Source of the DNA: Calothrix sp. 336/3
GTDB lineage: Bacteria; Cyanobacteriota; Cyanobacteriia; Cyanobacteriales; Nostocaceae
Assembly: GCF_000734895.2 (NCBI RefSeq)
Contig: NZ_CP011382.1
Location: 4,442,700-4,506,699, forward strand
DNA length: 64,000 nucleotides
Reading direction: 5' to 3'
The notes under the pieces were generated by a model. That model was not told the origin of the DNA, searched no databases, and was given only the letters and a program-made list of their open reading frames with translations. The position numbers and the translations under genes are program-made. Positions 43,507 to 53,018 of the stretch are shown here, piece by piece (the first letter of the stretch is position 1; the number at the start of each line of letters is the position of its first letter).

Positions 43507-45036
43507 TTATCTGGCTCTGCCAATGGTAGTAATATATAGTACAGCCTCGTCTCCTGGTATACCGAGAACTTCGTTAACTTGGTCGTCAAAAAAACCACCA
43601 ATACCACTAACTCCAATACTGAGATGAACGGCTGCTAGGTTGAGTCTTTGTCCTAGGTGTCCAGCATCCATATGTAGATAACGATAAGCGCGATCGCCAT
43701 ATTGAGCAACTGCCGCTTTTAAATCTGCTGTATGAAAAATTACTGCTGCTGCATCTCTACCTAAATCCTGCCCTAAACAGAGAAAATGTAATTCTTTGCG
43801 GAAGTTTTTAAAGCGGATTTGCCGTAATTCCTGAGCTTTGGGAGCGTAGTAATAGCAACCTGACTCTAAACCTTCTACCCCGGAAACAGCAATAAATGTT
43901 TCTATCAAATTCAAATCAAAATAATCGGGTTCACTATCTAATCCTTGGTCGATATAATTCCGTGGCTGATAGGTAAAATTTAATAGGGACTTCAGTTCAT
44001 CTAAAGTTAAGGGGTCACCACTATAGGCACGGGTAGACCGCCGTTTGAGCATTGTCACTTCTAAATCTTCTAATTTATCACCCCAGTAAATTTGATTAGT
44101 ATCCGTGGATATTTTCTGACAGAAGGGGAAATTATATTTATCTTCTAAGGATTTTTCTTGTTTGATTTCTGGTAAGTTTAATTTACCTGTAGTTCCCGGT
44201 AAAATTTGCGTAGCTTGATGAAAATATTGTAACAACTCACCATCGGGTAATTGCGGATATTCTGTTTCTGTGGCGGAGGGTAAAGCTGTGCGCCAATGGG
44301 GTAAATTTTGGTTAATATCGAGGATATCAGCCAGGGGAAGTACGGCGATCGCCCCTTCTTGTTGAGTATCAATATATAGTAGTTCGTTGACAGCTTCGTC
44401 AATAAAACCACCAATTAAATGGGGACGATAATCCACAATTCCGGCTGCTAATTCAATATTCCCCATCAAATGTCCCGTATCTAAGAATATCCGCCGATAG
44501 GCTCGGTCTTCATAACGCCAAACTGAACGGTAAAATACGGCAGTAAGGACAATTGCTAACTGGGTATTTTCTAAAGCAGAATGCCACAAGCAAGCATCCT
44601 GTAATTTCTGCCAAACATCGCTTTCCCAGTAATGCATTAAGCTGTGGGTACGGCACTGGTAATTATATAATCCTGGTGGTAGTAGGGGAGTTCCCCGCGA
44701 CACCAAATACATCTCTGCTGGATATAAACCTCCCGCACTGGGTGCTGACCGCAAGTATACATCACCCATGGAAGGAATTCTCGCCGTCAGTCCATAGCTA
44801 CAAAATAGCAGACGGGATAACCTCTGCCACCATTGCGCTTCGGGATTCCCAGCAAAAGCATTCGGTTGTTGTTGAATGTAAGGTTTGAGGTCAAAGCTAG
44901 AACCAATTTTATATTCTTTGAATGGTACTGGTTGTTTTGCCCAGTCCAAACCTTTATTTTTAGCAGCGATCGTTTGCGGATCGTACTTAGTGCGTTCGTG
45001 GTAGTGCTGTGCTATCGAGTGACGCAGTTCGGGCAT
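43507..45036 (-). CDS. SagB/ThcOx-type oxidoreductase with tandem nitroreductase domains
   Basis: About 509 residues containing two flavin nitroreductase-like domains: the first with LRSAPSAGGLYPAEMYLVSR and YRRIFLDTGHLMGNIELAA, the second with KRRSTRAYSGDPLTLDELKS, AYRYLHMDAGHLGQRLNLAA and GGFFDDQVNEVLGIPGDE. SagB/ThcOx enzymes oxidise azolines to azoles in RiPP pathways, but many cyanobacterial members stand alone as here: no cyclodehydratase or precursor gene is beside it. I chose ATG 45036 (MPELRHSIAQHYHERTKYDP). An ATG 14 codons upstream (45078) is possible. Confidence 0.83.
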   Translation of the reverse strand: MPELRHSIAQHYHERTKYDPQTIAAKNKGLDWAKQPVPFKEYKIGSSFDLKPYIQQQPNAFAGNPEAQWWQRLSRLLFCSYGLTARIPSMGDVYLRSAPSAGGLYPAEMYLVSRGTPLLPPGLYNYQCRTHSLMHYWESDVWQKLQDACLWHSALENTQLAIVLTAVFYRSVWRYEDRAYRRIFLDTGHLMGNIELAAGIVDYRPHLIGGFIDEAVNELLYIDTQQEGAIAVLPLADILDINQNLPHWRTALPSATETEYPQLPDGELLQYFHQATQILPGTTGKLNLPEIKQEKSLEDKYNFPFCQKISTDTNQIYWGDKLEDLEVTMLKRRSTRAYSGDPLTLDELKSLLNFTYQPRNYIDQGLDSEPDYFDLNLIETFIAVSGVEGLESGCYYYAPKAQELRQIRFKNFRKELHFLCLGQDLGRDAAAVIFHTADLKAAVAQYGDRAYRYLHMDAGHLGQRLNLAAVHLSIGVSGIGGFFDDQVNEVLGIPGDEAVLYITTIGRAR

Positions 45037-45591
45037 AGTTGATTTCAATACGCTTCTGCTAATTATCTTTGCATCCAAAAGCTCTTTGTTTTAGTCTTTC
45101 TAGGTACATTCTTTAGAATCTTTAAATTGTCAGAGGTTATCTAAAGTTTCTAAATAACCTCCGGTAAGTGCCAGAAAGCCCCAGGAACAAGGATTTGGGG
45201 GGAAAGGGAAGCTTTTATCTGCAATATCAAATCTGTAGAATACTTGTTGATAAATTCTGAGCGGGTTTCAGCTTTTTCGCTAGAGCATCTTTCCTTTCTC
45301 AGGCAGATCTATTTCACAAAATTATCATACTGGGATTTATTTTTTGATTTAGGGAGAAAAAATTAGGCTGCTGACAAGAAAGAATTTTCTCCTAAAATGT
45401 TAAAAATTGTAAAGTTAAACAGGTGAATTGGAAAAACTAGATTTCCGCCTAGCTAAACTAACAAAAAGAGCATCTGTACTGCTATGTTTATAAGTGCGAG
45501 TTAGGAAAGATAAAAGTATCTGCTAATTTTGCCAACCCATCGAATACATAGCTAAGTTCTCAGGCAACCCATTTGTAGTTTACCCATTGCA
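45037..45591. other. Divergent intergenic region before sbcC
   Basis: About 555 bases with no gene I can support. GCCCCAGGAACAAGGATTTGGGG near 45178-45200 could form a weak hairpin. The promoters of sbcC and the SagB-like gene should lie here. Confidence 0.45.
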
Positions 45592-48500
45592 ATGATTCCC
45601 GTTCACCTGACGCTAAAAAATTTTTTGAGTTATTGTGATGCTAGTTTAGATTTTCGTGGCTTGCATACCGCTTGTATTTCTGGTGCAAATGGAGCCGGAA
45701 AATCCTCTTTACTGGAAGCGATTACTTGGGCAATTTGGGGAGAAAGTCGAGCTGCGGCAGAAGATGATGTTATTCATAGTGGTTCTAAGGATGTACGGGT
45801 AGACTTTACTTTTCAAACCAGTCAACAAACCTATCGGGTGATTCGTACTCGACAAAGGGGAGGAAGCGGAGGTTTAGAATTTCAAATTGCCACACCCAGT
45901 GGATTCAAAGCTTTGACGGGTAAGGGGATTCGAGCCACCCAGGATTTGATATTAGAGCATATTAAGCTAGATTACGATACATTTATTAACTCCGCTTATT
46001 TACGGCAAGGGCGAGCGGATGAGTTTATGTTGAAGCGTCCCAGTGAGCGTAAGGAAATTCTGTCTGAACTGCTAAAATTGCATCAATATGATGAGTTAGA
46101 AGAACGGGCGAAGGATTTATCAAAACAGTTTAAGGCAAGGGTGGAAGAGTTAGACCGTTCCTTGGAAAATATGGCTTCCCAACTGCAAGAGAAAGAGGCG
46201 ATCGCCACCAAGCAAACTACCCTGGAAAATGAACTCAACCAACTGCAACAACTCCAACAATTTGAGCAGATTCAATTGCAAAGTTTACAGGTAGTGCAAC
46301 ACCAACGGCAAACCTGGGAAGAAAACTTAAGTTTTGTTAGGCAACAGTTACAAAATCTTACCCAGGATAGCGATCGCCTGCAACAGGAACAAAGGGTGAC
46401 TCAGACTCAGATGCAAACTTTGGGGGAATTATTTCAGCAAGAAACAGAAATTCAAGCCGGTTATCAACACTATCAACATCTCCTATCCCAGGAAGAAAGC
46501 TTTAACCTGAAATTTGCCGAATATACCCGCGCTCAACAAACCCGACAGCAAAAACAGCAGCAATTAACTAAACAAATTCATCTCCTAGAGCGGCAATTAC
46601 AACAAGCACAAGCACAATTAGAAGCACTGCGGGAACAGGAGACAGAAATTCAACAAACCCTAAGTAAAGCAGCAGAAGTAGAAGCGGCGATCGCCCAATT
46701 AACCACCGCCCGCCAACGCTTGGCGCAGTATGATGAGCTACAGATGCGTGTCACCCCCATCTTGCAACAAAGACAACATTTACAAAGCCAAATTGATAAA
46801 ACTCAAGCCACCCTCAGCGCTCGTTTAGAACAAATTCAAGCTACAGAAAATCAACTGCAACGACAACAACGTCGCCAACCCCAGCTGCAACAAGCAGTCA
46901 TAGAAGTGGCAACACAAATCGAAGCTTTAGAAAAACAACGGGTATATCTGCAAAGGGTACAGGAAAAAGGGCAGGAAAGGCGGCATTTTATTGAACGCTT
47001 GCAAGCACACCAAAGAGACTACGAAAAATTACTAGGTGAGCTAGAACAGAAGTTACAAATGTTGCAGACTCCTGATGCAATTTGTCCTTTGTGTGAGCGT
47101 CCTTTGGATGAGCATCACTGGAATCGGGTAGTGGATAAAACCAACGCCGAATATAAGGATACGGAGGGGCAACTCTGGGTAGTACGGGAACAAATGGCTT
47201 TTTCCGATCGGGAAATTCAGGTATTACGCCAGGAATATCGGGAAGTCTCCCAAAAATTATCCCCCTACGAATCTCTGCGGGAACAAAGGGGACAGTTGGC
47301 AGCACAGTTGGAAGTGACAACGGATGTGGGGCAGCAACTTCAGCAAATCGCCAGGGAAAAGCAGGAGTTAGAGCGGCAGTTAGAATTGGGAGATTATGCC
47401 CAGGATAAGCAGGCAGAATTACAGCAACTAGCAGCTTATTTGGAAGAATTGAATTACAACGAGAAAAATCATGCCCTGGCTCGCAGTGAAGTGGAAAAGT
47501 GGCGCTGGGCAGAGATTCGTCAGGGGCAAATTAAGGATGCGAGCAAGAGACAGGCGCAGGTAGCTGCCAGAAAACCAGAGATTGAGGCACAGATTGGCGA
47601 GTTAAACCGCAGAATTCAGGAAGAGGGCGTAAATTCGGAATGTGCGCGGGAAATAGCTGCCTTGGATAGGTATATGACAGAACTGGGTTACAATACCGAA
47701 CAACATAACCAACTGCGGAGCGCCCTACGTCAGGGGCAAAGTTGGCAATTACGCCATCAACAATTATTGACAGCCCAGGAGCAATATCCCCAACTTCAGC
47801 AGCGTGCCCAGGAATTAGCGATCGCCCTCCAAGCTAGGTTACAGGAAAAGCAACGACTGGCGAGCAACTTAAATGAGATTGTGCAGCAACTAGAAGCAAC
47901 CGCCAACCCTCGGAGTCAGATACATAGTTTAGAACAGCAGCTAGCAAGTAGGCGGCGACAGTTGGATGAATATCTGGGGCAATTGGGGCAAATCAAACAG
48001 ATGATGCATCAATTAGCGACTCTAGAAATTCAGTATGGGCAGCAACAACAACAGCTCCAGGAAGCAAAACGGCAGCAACGAATTTATCAGGAGTTAGCCC
48101 AGGCATTTGGTAAAAATGGTATCCAAACACTGATGATTGAGAACGTGTTGCCTCAGCTAGAAGTGGAGACAAATCAACTACTTTCGCGGTTGAGTGCGAA
48201 TCAGTTACATGTACAATTCGTTACTCAAAAAGCCGGACGTAACGGTAAAAGTACGAAGAAAAACGCCAAAATGATTGACACCCTAGATATTCTCATTGCC
48301 GACGCTAGGGGAACCCGTGCTTATGAAACCTATTCCGGGGGGGAAGCATTTCGGATTAACTTTGCGATTCGTTTAGCTTTAGCAAAATTACTTGCCCAGC
48401 GTGCCGGAGCCGCTTTACAGTTACTGATAGTTGATGAGGGATTTGGTACTCAAGATGCGGAAGGTTGCGATCGCCTGATTGCTGCGATTAACGCGATCGC

Positions 48501-48618
48501 TCCTGATTTTGCCTGTATCCTCACCGTTACCCATATGCCCCACCTCAAGGAAGCATTTCAAGCTCGGATTGAAGTACATAAGACTCAGCAAGGTTCCCAG
48601 GTACGTTTGATGTCTTAA
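45592..48618 (+). CDS. sbcC: Exonuclease subunit SbcC (Rad50-like ATPase)
   Basis: SMC-like ATPase of the SbcCD nuclease, which processes hairpins and broken DNA ends. Walker A GANGAGKSS at residues 31-39, Q-loop region in INSAYLRQGRADEF, long Gln/Glu-rich coiled coils (about 170-480 and 520-850), the zinc hook CPLC (C498 and C501, CPLCERPLDEHHW) in the middle, then signature YETYSGGEAFRINFAIRLAL and Walker B LLIVDEGFGTQDAEG. Length 1008 is typical. The sbcD partner is not adjacent. A hairpin terminator follows. Confidence 0.95.
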   Translation: MIPVHLTLKNFLSYCDASLDFRGLHTACISGANGAGKSSLLEAITWAIWGESRAAAEDDVIHSGSKDVRVDFTFQTSQQTYRVIRTRQRGGSGGLEFQIATPSGFKALTGKGIRATQDLILEHIKLDYDTFINSAYLRQGRADEFMLKRPSERKEILSELLKLHQYDELEERAKDLSKQFKARVEELDRSLENMASQLQEKEAIATKQTTLENELNQLQQLQQFEQIQLQSLQVVQHQRQTWEENLSFVRQQLQNLTQDSDRLQQEQRVTQTQMQTLGELFQQETEIQAGYQHYQHLLSQEESFNLKFAEYTRAQQTRQQKQQQLTKQIHLLERQLQQAQAQLEALREQETEIQQTLSKAAEVEAAIAQLTTARQRLAQYDELQMRVTPILQQRQHLQSQIDKTQATLSARLEQIQATENQLQRQQRRQPQLQQAVIEVATQIEALEKQRVYLQRVQEKGQERRHFIERLQAHQRDYEKLLGELEQKLQMLQTPDAICPLCERPLDEHHWNRVVDKTNAEYKDTEGQLWVVREQMAFSDREIQVLRQEYREVSQKLSPYESLREQRGQLAAQLEVTTDVGQQLQQIAREKQELERQLELGDYAQDKQAELQQLAAYLEELNYNEKNHALARSEVEKWRWAEIRQGQIKDASKRQAQVAARKPEIEAQIGELNRRIQEEGVNSECAREIAALDRYMTELGYNTEQHNQLRSALRQGQSWQLRHQQLLTAQEQYPQLQQRAQELAIALQARLQEKQRLASNLNEIVQQLEATANPRSQIHSLEQQLASRRRQLDEYLGQLGQIKQMMHQLATLEIQYGQQQQQLQEAKRQQRIYQELAQAFGKNGIQTLMIENVLPQLEVETNQLLSRLSANQLHVQFVTQKAGRNGKSTKKNAKMIDTLDILIADARGTRAYETYSGGEAFRINFAIRLALAKLLAQRAGAALQLLIVDEGFGTQDAEGCDRLIAAINAIAPDFACILTVTHMPHLKEAFQARIEVHKTQQGSQVRLMS

Positions 48619-48636
48619 TGTATAAGGCTTGCTAAC

Positions 48637-48664
48637 ACCCTAGGGAAATATTTAGGGTATTTTT
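48637..48664 (+). terminator. Terminator after sbcC
   Basis: ACCCTA (48637-48642) pairs with TAGGGT (48653-48658), followed by ATTTTTG, 19 bases after the sbcC stop. Confidence 0.55.
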
Positions 48665-48775
48665 GACATTTGGGAATTTAGTCACCTTCTGGGGCAGATT
48701 TACCAGAAATTGAGCAGTTTTTGAACTGGTATTGGGCAACTGCTACCCTGAATCAGACATCGGCGATCGCCTGAT

Positions 48776-50386
48776 ATGATTACCAATATTCCCCTTCCCA
48801 ATATCAGTATGTACGATTACATTATCATTGGTGCAGGTTCCGCAGGATGTGTTTTAGCAAACCGTCTGAGTGAAAATCCCCAGGTAAAAGTTTTACTATT
48901 AGAAGCAGGTAATCCTGATAATAGGCAAGAAATTCATATTCCTGCGGGATTCCCCAATTTATTTCAAACTGAATACGATTGGGCATACTATACCGCACCT
49001 CAAACCTATTTAAATAATCGTGAATTGTTCTATCCTCGCGGTAAAGTTTTAGGTGGTTGTAGTTCCATTAATGCCATGATTTATATTCGTGGTGATTTAG
49101 AAAATTATAATCAATGGGAAGCTTTAGGAAATCCAGGATGGGGTGCGAAGGATATACTACCCTATTTCCAAAAATCCCAAAATCAAGAACGCGGAGCGGA
49201 TAAATATCATGGAACGGGTGGATTATTAAATATTAGTGATTTACGCTGTATTAATCCCCTTTCCCGTGCTTTTGTGGAATCAGGTTTACAAGCAAAATTT
49301 CCCCGCAATCGTGACTTTAATGGGGAGCAACAGGAAGGATTCGGCTTTTTTCAAGTTACTCAGAAAAATGGTAAACGTCATAGTACTGCCACCGCATACC
49401 TCAAGCCAATTCTACAGCGACAGAATTTACATATTCAAACTAATGCTCAAGTTACTAACTTAATCATTGAAAACCAAAAAGTCACAGGAGTAAATTATCA
49501 ACAAAATAATCAAAATTATCAAGTTCATGTTGGCAAAGAAGTTATTCTCAGCAGTGGTGCAATTAACTCTCCCCAAATTCTTTTACTTTCTGGAATTGGT
49601 GATAGTGAAGATTTGAAATCCCTGGGAATTACTGTTAATCATCACTTACCTGGAGTCGGTAAAAATTTACAAGACCATTTGTGTGTAGCAGTTATTTATG
49701 AAGCTACTAAAGCAATTTCTCTTCTCAATGCCAAAAACAAAATTAGCCTACTGCAATACCTTTTGTTTAAGCAAGGAGGTTTAACTAGTAATGTTGCCGA
49801 AGCTGGAGCTTTTATTAAACTTAATCCCGAAAATAAACACTGTGATTTACAATTACATTTTGCTCCTGCTTTCTTCCTAAAACATGGGAAAATGCAACCC
49901 ACAATTCATGGTTTCACCTTTGCTGTAACTCTGCTCTATCCAGAAAGTCGTGGTTATGTGACTTTGAACTCTGCCAATGCTTTAGAAAACCCTCTAATTC
50001 AGCCTAATTATCTAGAAAAAGAGAATGATTTAAAAGTTCTCGTATCCGGAATTAAAATAGCACGTCAAATCACACAAATGCCAGCTTTAAAACAGTTCGC
50101 TGGCGAGAATTTATATCCCCAAGCACACATCAATACCGATGAGGAACTAGAGAATTACGTCCGTGATTATGTCGAAACTATATATCATCCCGTTGGTACT
50201 TGCAAAATGGGACAGGATAATATGTCCGTTGTGAATCATCAATTAAAGGTGAGGGGAATAGAGGGATTAAGAGTTGTAGATGCTTCCATTATGCCCACAA
50301 TTATTGGTGGTAACACGAATGCTCCCACAATCATGATTGCCGAAAAAGCCGCAGATATGATTTTGGCAGAAACTGATAATCGGTAA
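48776..50386 (+). CDS. GMC-family FAD oxidoreductase (choline/alcohol dehydrogenase type)
   Basis: FAD-binding start MYDYIIIGAGSAGCVLANRL (GxGxxG), GMC signatures PRGKVLGGCSSINAMIYIRG and LSSGAINSPQILLLSGIGD, and the C-terminal active site YHPVGTCKMG plus GGNTNAPTIMIAEKAADMIL, with the His-Asn pair. Length of 525-536 is typical of choline-dehydrogenase-like enzymes. ATG 48776 or the in-frame ATG 48809 (MYDYII) could be the start. The upstream HIP1 site ends at the first ATG. An aldehyde dehydrogenase follows, so the pair probably oxidises an alcohol to an acid. Substrate unknown. Confidence 0.88.
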   Translation: MITNIPLPNISMYDYIIIGAGSAGCVLANRLSENPQVKVLLLEAGNPDNRQEIHIPAGFPNLFQTEYDWAYYTAPQTYLNNRELFYPRGKVLGGCSSINAMIYIRGDLENYNQWEALGNPGWGAKDILPYFQKSQNQERGADKYHGTGGLLNISDLRCINPLSRAFVESGLQAKFPRNRDFNGEQQEGFGFFQVTQKNGKRHSTATAYLKPILQRQNLHIQTNAQVTNLIIENQKVTGVNYQQNNQNYQVHVGKEVILSSGAINSPQILLLSGIGDSEDLKSLGITVNHHLPGVGKNLQDHLCVAVIYEATKAISLLNAKNKISLLQYLLFKQGGLTSNVAEAGAFIKLNPENKHCDLQLHFAPAFFLKHGKMQPTIHGFTFAVTLLYPESRGYVTLNSANALENPLIQPNYLEKENDLKVLVSGIKIARQITQMPALKQFAGENLYPQAHINTDEELENYVRDYVETIYHPVGTCKMGQDNMSVVNHQLKVRGIEGLRVVDASIMPTIIGGNTNAPTIMIAEKAADMILAETDNR

Positions 50387-50593
50387 TTGGTTTACTTTAC
50401 CATTGAAAAATTCCGAGATACAGATTTTAGGGAATGTGATAACCTGTTTCTGAAACCTTTATAGACTACGCAAATTTTCCATTAAATATGGTTGCAGAGC
50501 CGAAAATAAAATGAGCAGAAAGTGAACATTTTTTGAACTTGTATCTGAATACAGAAATCCTGCAAACTATCATTATCAAACAACAAGAAAATC

Positions 50594-52081
50594 ATGACAC
50601 AGCAAACTTTATCTTCAAAAACTCAAATTCGCACCTATCAAAACTTGATTAATGGTGCTTATGTTGCTCCCGTCTCCGGTGAAAATTATACTCGTACGAG
50701 TCCATTAACTGGAGAAGATTTAGTCCAAATTGCTTGGAGTAATCAAGTAGACGCAGATAATGCAATTCAAGTAGCAAGAAAAGTCTTTGATGAGGGAAAA
50801 TGGTCAAATTCTGCACCCAAAAATCGCCATGATATTCTCAGGAAAACCGCAGACTTAATCAGAGAAAAATCCCAGGCGATCGCCACCACAATTTGTCAAG
50901 AAGTGGCACGACCATTTAATATGTGCGTGATGGAAGTTCTCATGACTGCGGATATCTTCGATTACTTCGCAGGATTAAGTTTAGATATTAAAGGTGAAGC
51001 AATTACCCAAGAAGGTAATATCATCGGGATGACAGTTAACGAACCTGTGGGAGTTGTGGGAATTATCACCCCCTGGAACTTTCCCCTCGTATTAGTTGCG
51101 TGGAAAATTGCTCCCGCGATCGCCACTGGTTGCACTATGGTAATTAAACCCAGCGAATTTACCCCTTCTAGCACTTTTATGCTGGTAGAAATACTCGCAG
51201 AAGCTGGTTTACCCCCAGGAATTGCTAACATTGTGACTGGTGATGGTGCGGTAGTTGGTGAAAGATTGGTGGAGTCACCTTTAGTTGATAAAATTGCTTT
51301 TACTGGTTCTACAGCCGTTGGTAAAAATATCATGGCAAAGGCTGCACCAACTTTAAAAAGAATTAGTTTAGAGTTAGGTGGTAAGAGTCCCAATATTATT
51401 TTCCCCGATGCTGATTTACCCCAAGCAATCATGGGAGCTATTGGTGGTATCTATTTAAATAGTGGTCAAGTTTGTCAAGCGGGTTCCCGTTTATTAATCC
51501 ATGAATCTATCAAAGATGCTGTCGTAGAGCAATTAGTAGGCGCTAGTCAAACCCTCGCAATTGGCAACCCCATGGACGTAAATACATTCATGGGACCCGT
51601 AATTAATCAACGGCAATTTGAAAGAGTACAATCCTACATTCAAGCGGGAATTGATGAGGGTGCAAAATTAATTACCGGTGGAGTTGGACAACATTCTGTA
51701 CCCGGTTTTCCCGATGGTTTATTCATCAAACCCACAATTTTTGATGATGTTTCCAGCACCATGAAAATTGCCCAGGAAGAAATATTTGGACCCGTCCTTG
51801 CAGTTATGACTTTTAGGGATGAAGCGGAAGCTTTAGCCATTGCCAATGATTCCATGTATGGCTTAACTGCTGGAATTTGGACAAAAAATATTGATACAGC
51901 TTTTCGCATGGCAAAGGGTATCCGCGCTGGCACAATTTGGATTAATACCTACCATACATCGGGTTTAGAACCTCGTATGCCCTATGGTGGATTTAAACAA
52001 AGTGGCATCGGTAGAGAAGTCGGACACAAGGGTTTAGAAGAGTATTTAGAAACTAAATCCGTACATATTAAAGTTGGCTAA
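50594..52081 (+). CDS. NAD(P)-dependent aldehyde dehydrogenase
   Basis: ALDH superfamily, 495 residues. Cofactor region GIITPWNFPLVLVAWKIAPA and FTGSTAVGKNIM, general base Glu260 in RISLELGGKSPNI, nucleophile Cys294 in SGQVCQAGSR, and C-terminal GGFKQSGIGREVGHKGLEEY. All catalytic residues are present. It is 207 bases after the GMC oxidoreductase and 40 before a SnoaL-like gene, all in one direction. The class is close to betaine-aldehyde and similar dehydrogenases, but the exact aldehyde cannot be told from sequence. Confidence 0.9.
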   Translation: MTQQTLSSKTQIRTYQNLINGAYVAPVSGENYTRTSPLTGEDLVQIAWSNQVDADNAIQVARKVFDEGKWSNSAPKNRHDILRKTADLIREKSQAIATTICQEVARPFNMCVMEVLMTADIFDYFAGLSLDIKGEAITQEGNIIGMTVNEPVGVVGIITPWNFPLVLVAWKIAPAIATGCTMVIKPSEFTPSSTFMLVEILAEAGLPPGIANIVTGDGAVVGERLVESPLVDKIAFTGSTAVGKNIMAKAAPTLKRISLELGGKSPNIIFPDADLPQAIMGAIGGIYLNSGQVCQAGSRLLIHESIKDAVVEQLVGASQTLAIGNPMDVNTFMGPVINQRQFERVQSYIQAGIDEGAKLITGGVGQHSVPGFPDGLFIKPTIFDDVSSTMKIAQEEIFGPVLAVMTFRDEAEALAIANDSMYGLTAGIWTKNIDTAFRMAKGIRAGTIWINTYHTSGLEPRMPYGGFKQSGIGREVGHKGLEEYLETKSVHIKVG

Positions 52082-52121
52082 TTATCACCATTAAACTCGA
52101 CCTGAAATATCATAGAAAATT

Positions 52122-52502
52122 ATGTCATCCCAAACTATTCAACAAACAATCGCTAATTATTTCGCTGCTACTAGAGCGATGAGTTTAGAATCTTGGCTAG
52201 CAACTTTTGCCGAAGATGCTATTAGTTATGAACCAGATGCACCACCATTAAAAGGATATCAAGACTTAACTCACTTTTTTCAAGGAATTATTTCCGTCTT
52301 TCAGCAAATAGGATTAACAGAAGAAAGCGTTTTTATCAATGGAAACGAAGCCGCTGTGAAATGGATTGGTCACGGTGTGGGTAAAAATGGTCAGGAAGTC
52401 GCCTTTGAAGGAATTGATGTTTTTGAAATTAACGATGCAGGTAAAATTCAGCAAATGTGGGCTTACTGGTATCCACAAAAGATGATGGCACAGTTAGCTT
52501 AA
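52122..52502 (+). CDS. SnoaL/NTF2-like protein, 126 aa
   Basis: Cone-shaped alpha-beta barrel family: N-terminal helix pair with SLESWLATFAEDAISYEPDA, PPLKGYQDLTHFFQGIISVF, then strands VFINGNEAAVKWIGHGVGKN and FEGIDVFEINDAGKIQQMWA. Such proteins are small isomerases, hydrolases or binding proteins. Placed 40 bases after the aldehyde dehydrogenase, it probably acts in the same pathway. No catalytic residue can be assigned with confidence. Confidence 0.85.
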   Translation: MSSQTIQQTIANYFAATRAMSLESWLATFAEDAISYEPDAPPLKGYQDLTHFFQGIISVFQQIGLTEESVFINGNEAAVKWIGHGVGKNGQEVAFEGIDVFEINDAGKIQQMWAYWYPQKMMAQLA

Positions 52503-52833
52503 CAAAGACAAACATAAGTAGGTCGGTGTGAAAATTTCAATGTATGTCATTGCGAATGAAACGTTCGCGTAGCTTGTCGCTTTGCGACTCAGTGAAATGA
52601 AGCAACCGCAACGGTTTTGTCAATTTTACATTCTGTTACATAGTTGGGTTTATTTTCATCGACTTACTTATCATCAGTTTTCCTTGTTGAAATGGGGAAA
52701 AGGTGAACAGGAAAATATCCTCCAAACCTTTCCCTTTCTGTTTGACAACTCTTTTTCAAGAAGTTAAATTCGCAAAATTTTCCCCAAGTCTCGGCAATAA
52801 CTTGTTTAATCTAACGTAAGTTAGACGCTTGGA
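52503..52833. other. Gene-free stretch
   Basis: No supported gene. GCGTAGCTTGTCGCTTTGCGACTCAG near 52566-52591 is a common cyanobacterial palindromic repeat also present at 6.1 kb. CTAACGTAAGTTAG near 52811 is a short palindrome next to the dispersed repeat. Confidence 0.5.
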
Positions 52834-53018
52834 GCCAGCGATTAAAAATCGCCGTCTAATAGCTCAAGTCCTCTACAAGAGGACTGATAGCAAAGGATTC
52901 GATTTGTATTTCGAGTCCATTTTTAATGGACTTTGGATGTTAGACGGGGATTTTTAATCCTCGTTGGGACAGTTTTTATCGATTTATTGAATGTATCCAA
53001 GCTCATCGAACTCATGTT
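52834..53018 (+). repeat. Dispersed hairpin repeat, copy 2, uninterrupted
   Basis: Contains AGTCCTCTACAAGAGGACT (6-bp arms), AGTCCATTTTTAATGGACT and GTTAGACGGGGATTTTTAAT. Matches 14626-14934 over nearly its full length apart from the insertion there. It ends at the 3' end of the FAD-Rieske gene, so its tail may serve as that gene's transcript end. Confidence 0.88.

Noticed and set aside
43507..45036. RiPP biosynthetic cluster around the SagB/ThcOx-like gene
   Set aside because: No cyclodehydratase, precursor peptide or exporter lies beside it. The Nif11 peptide is more than 10 kb away and lacks a core.
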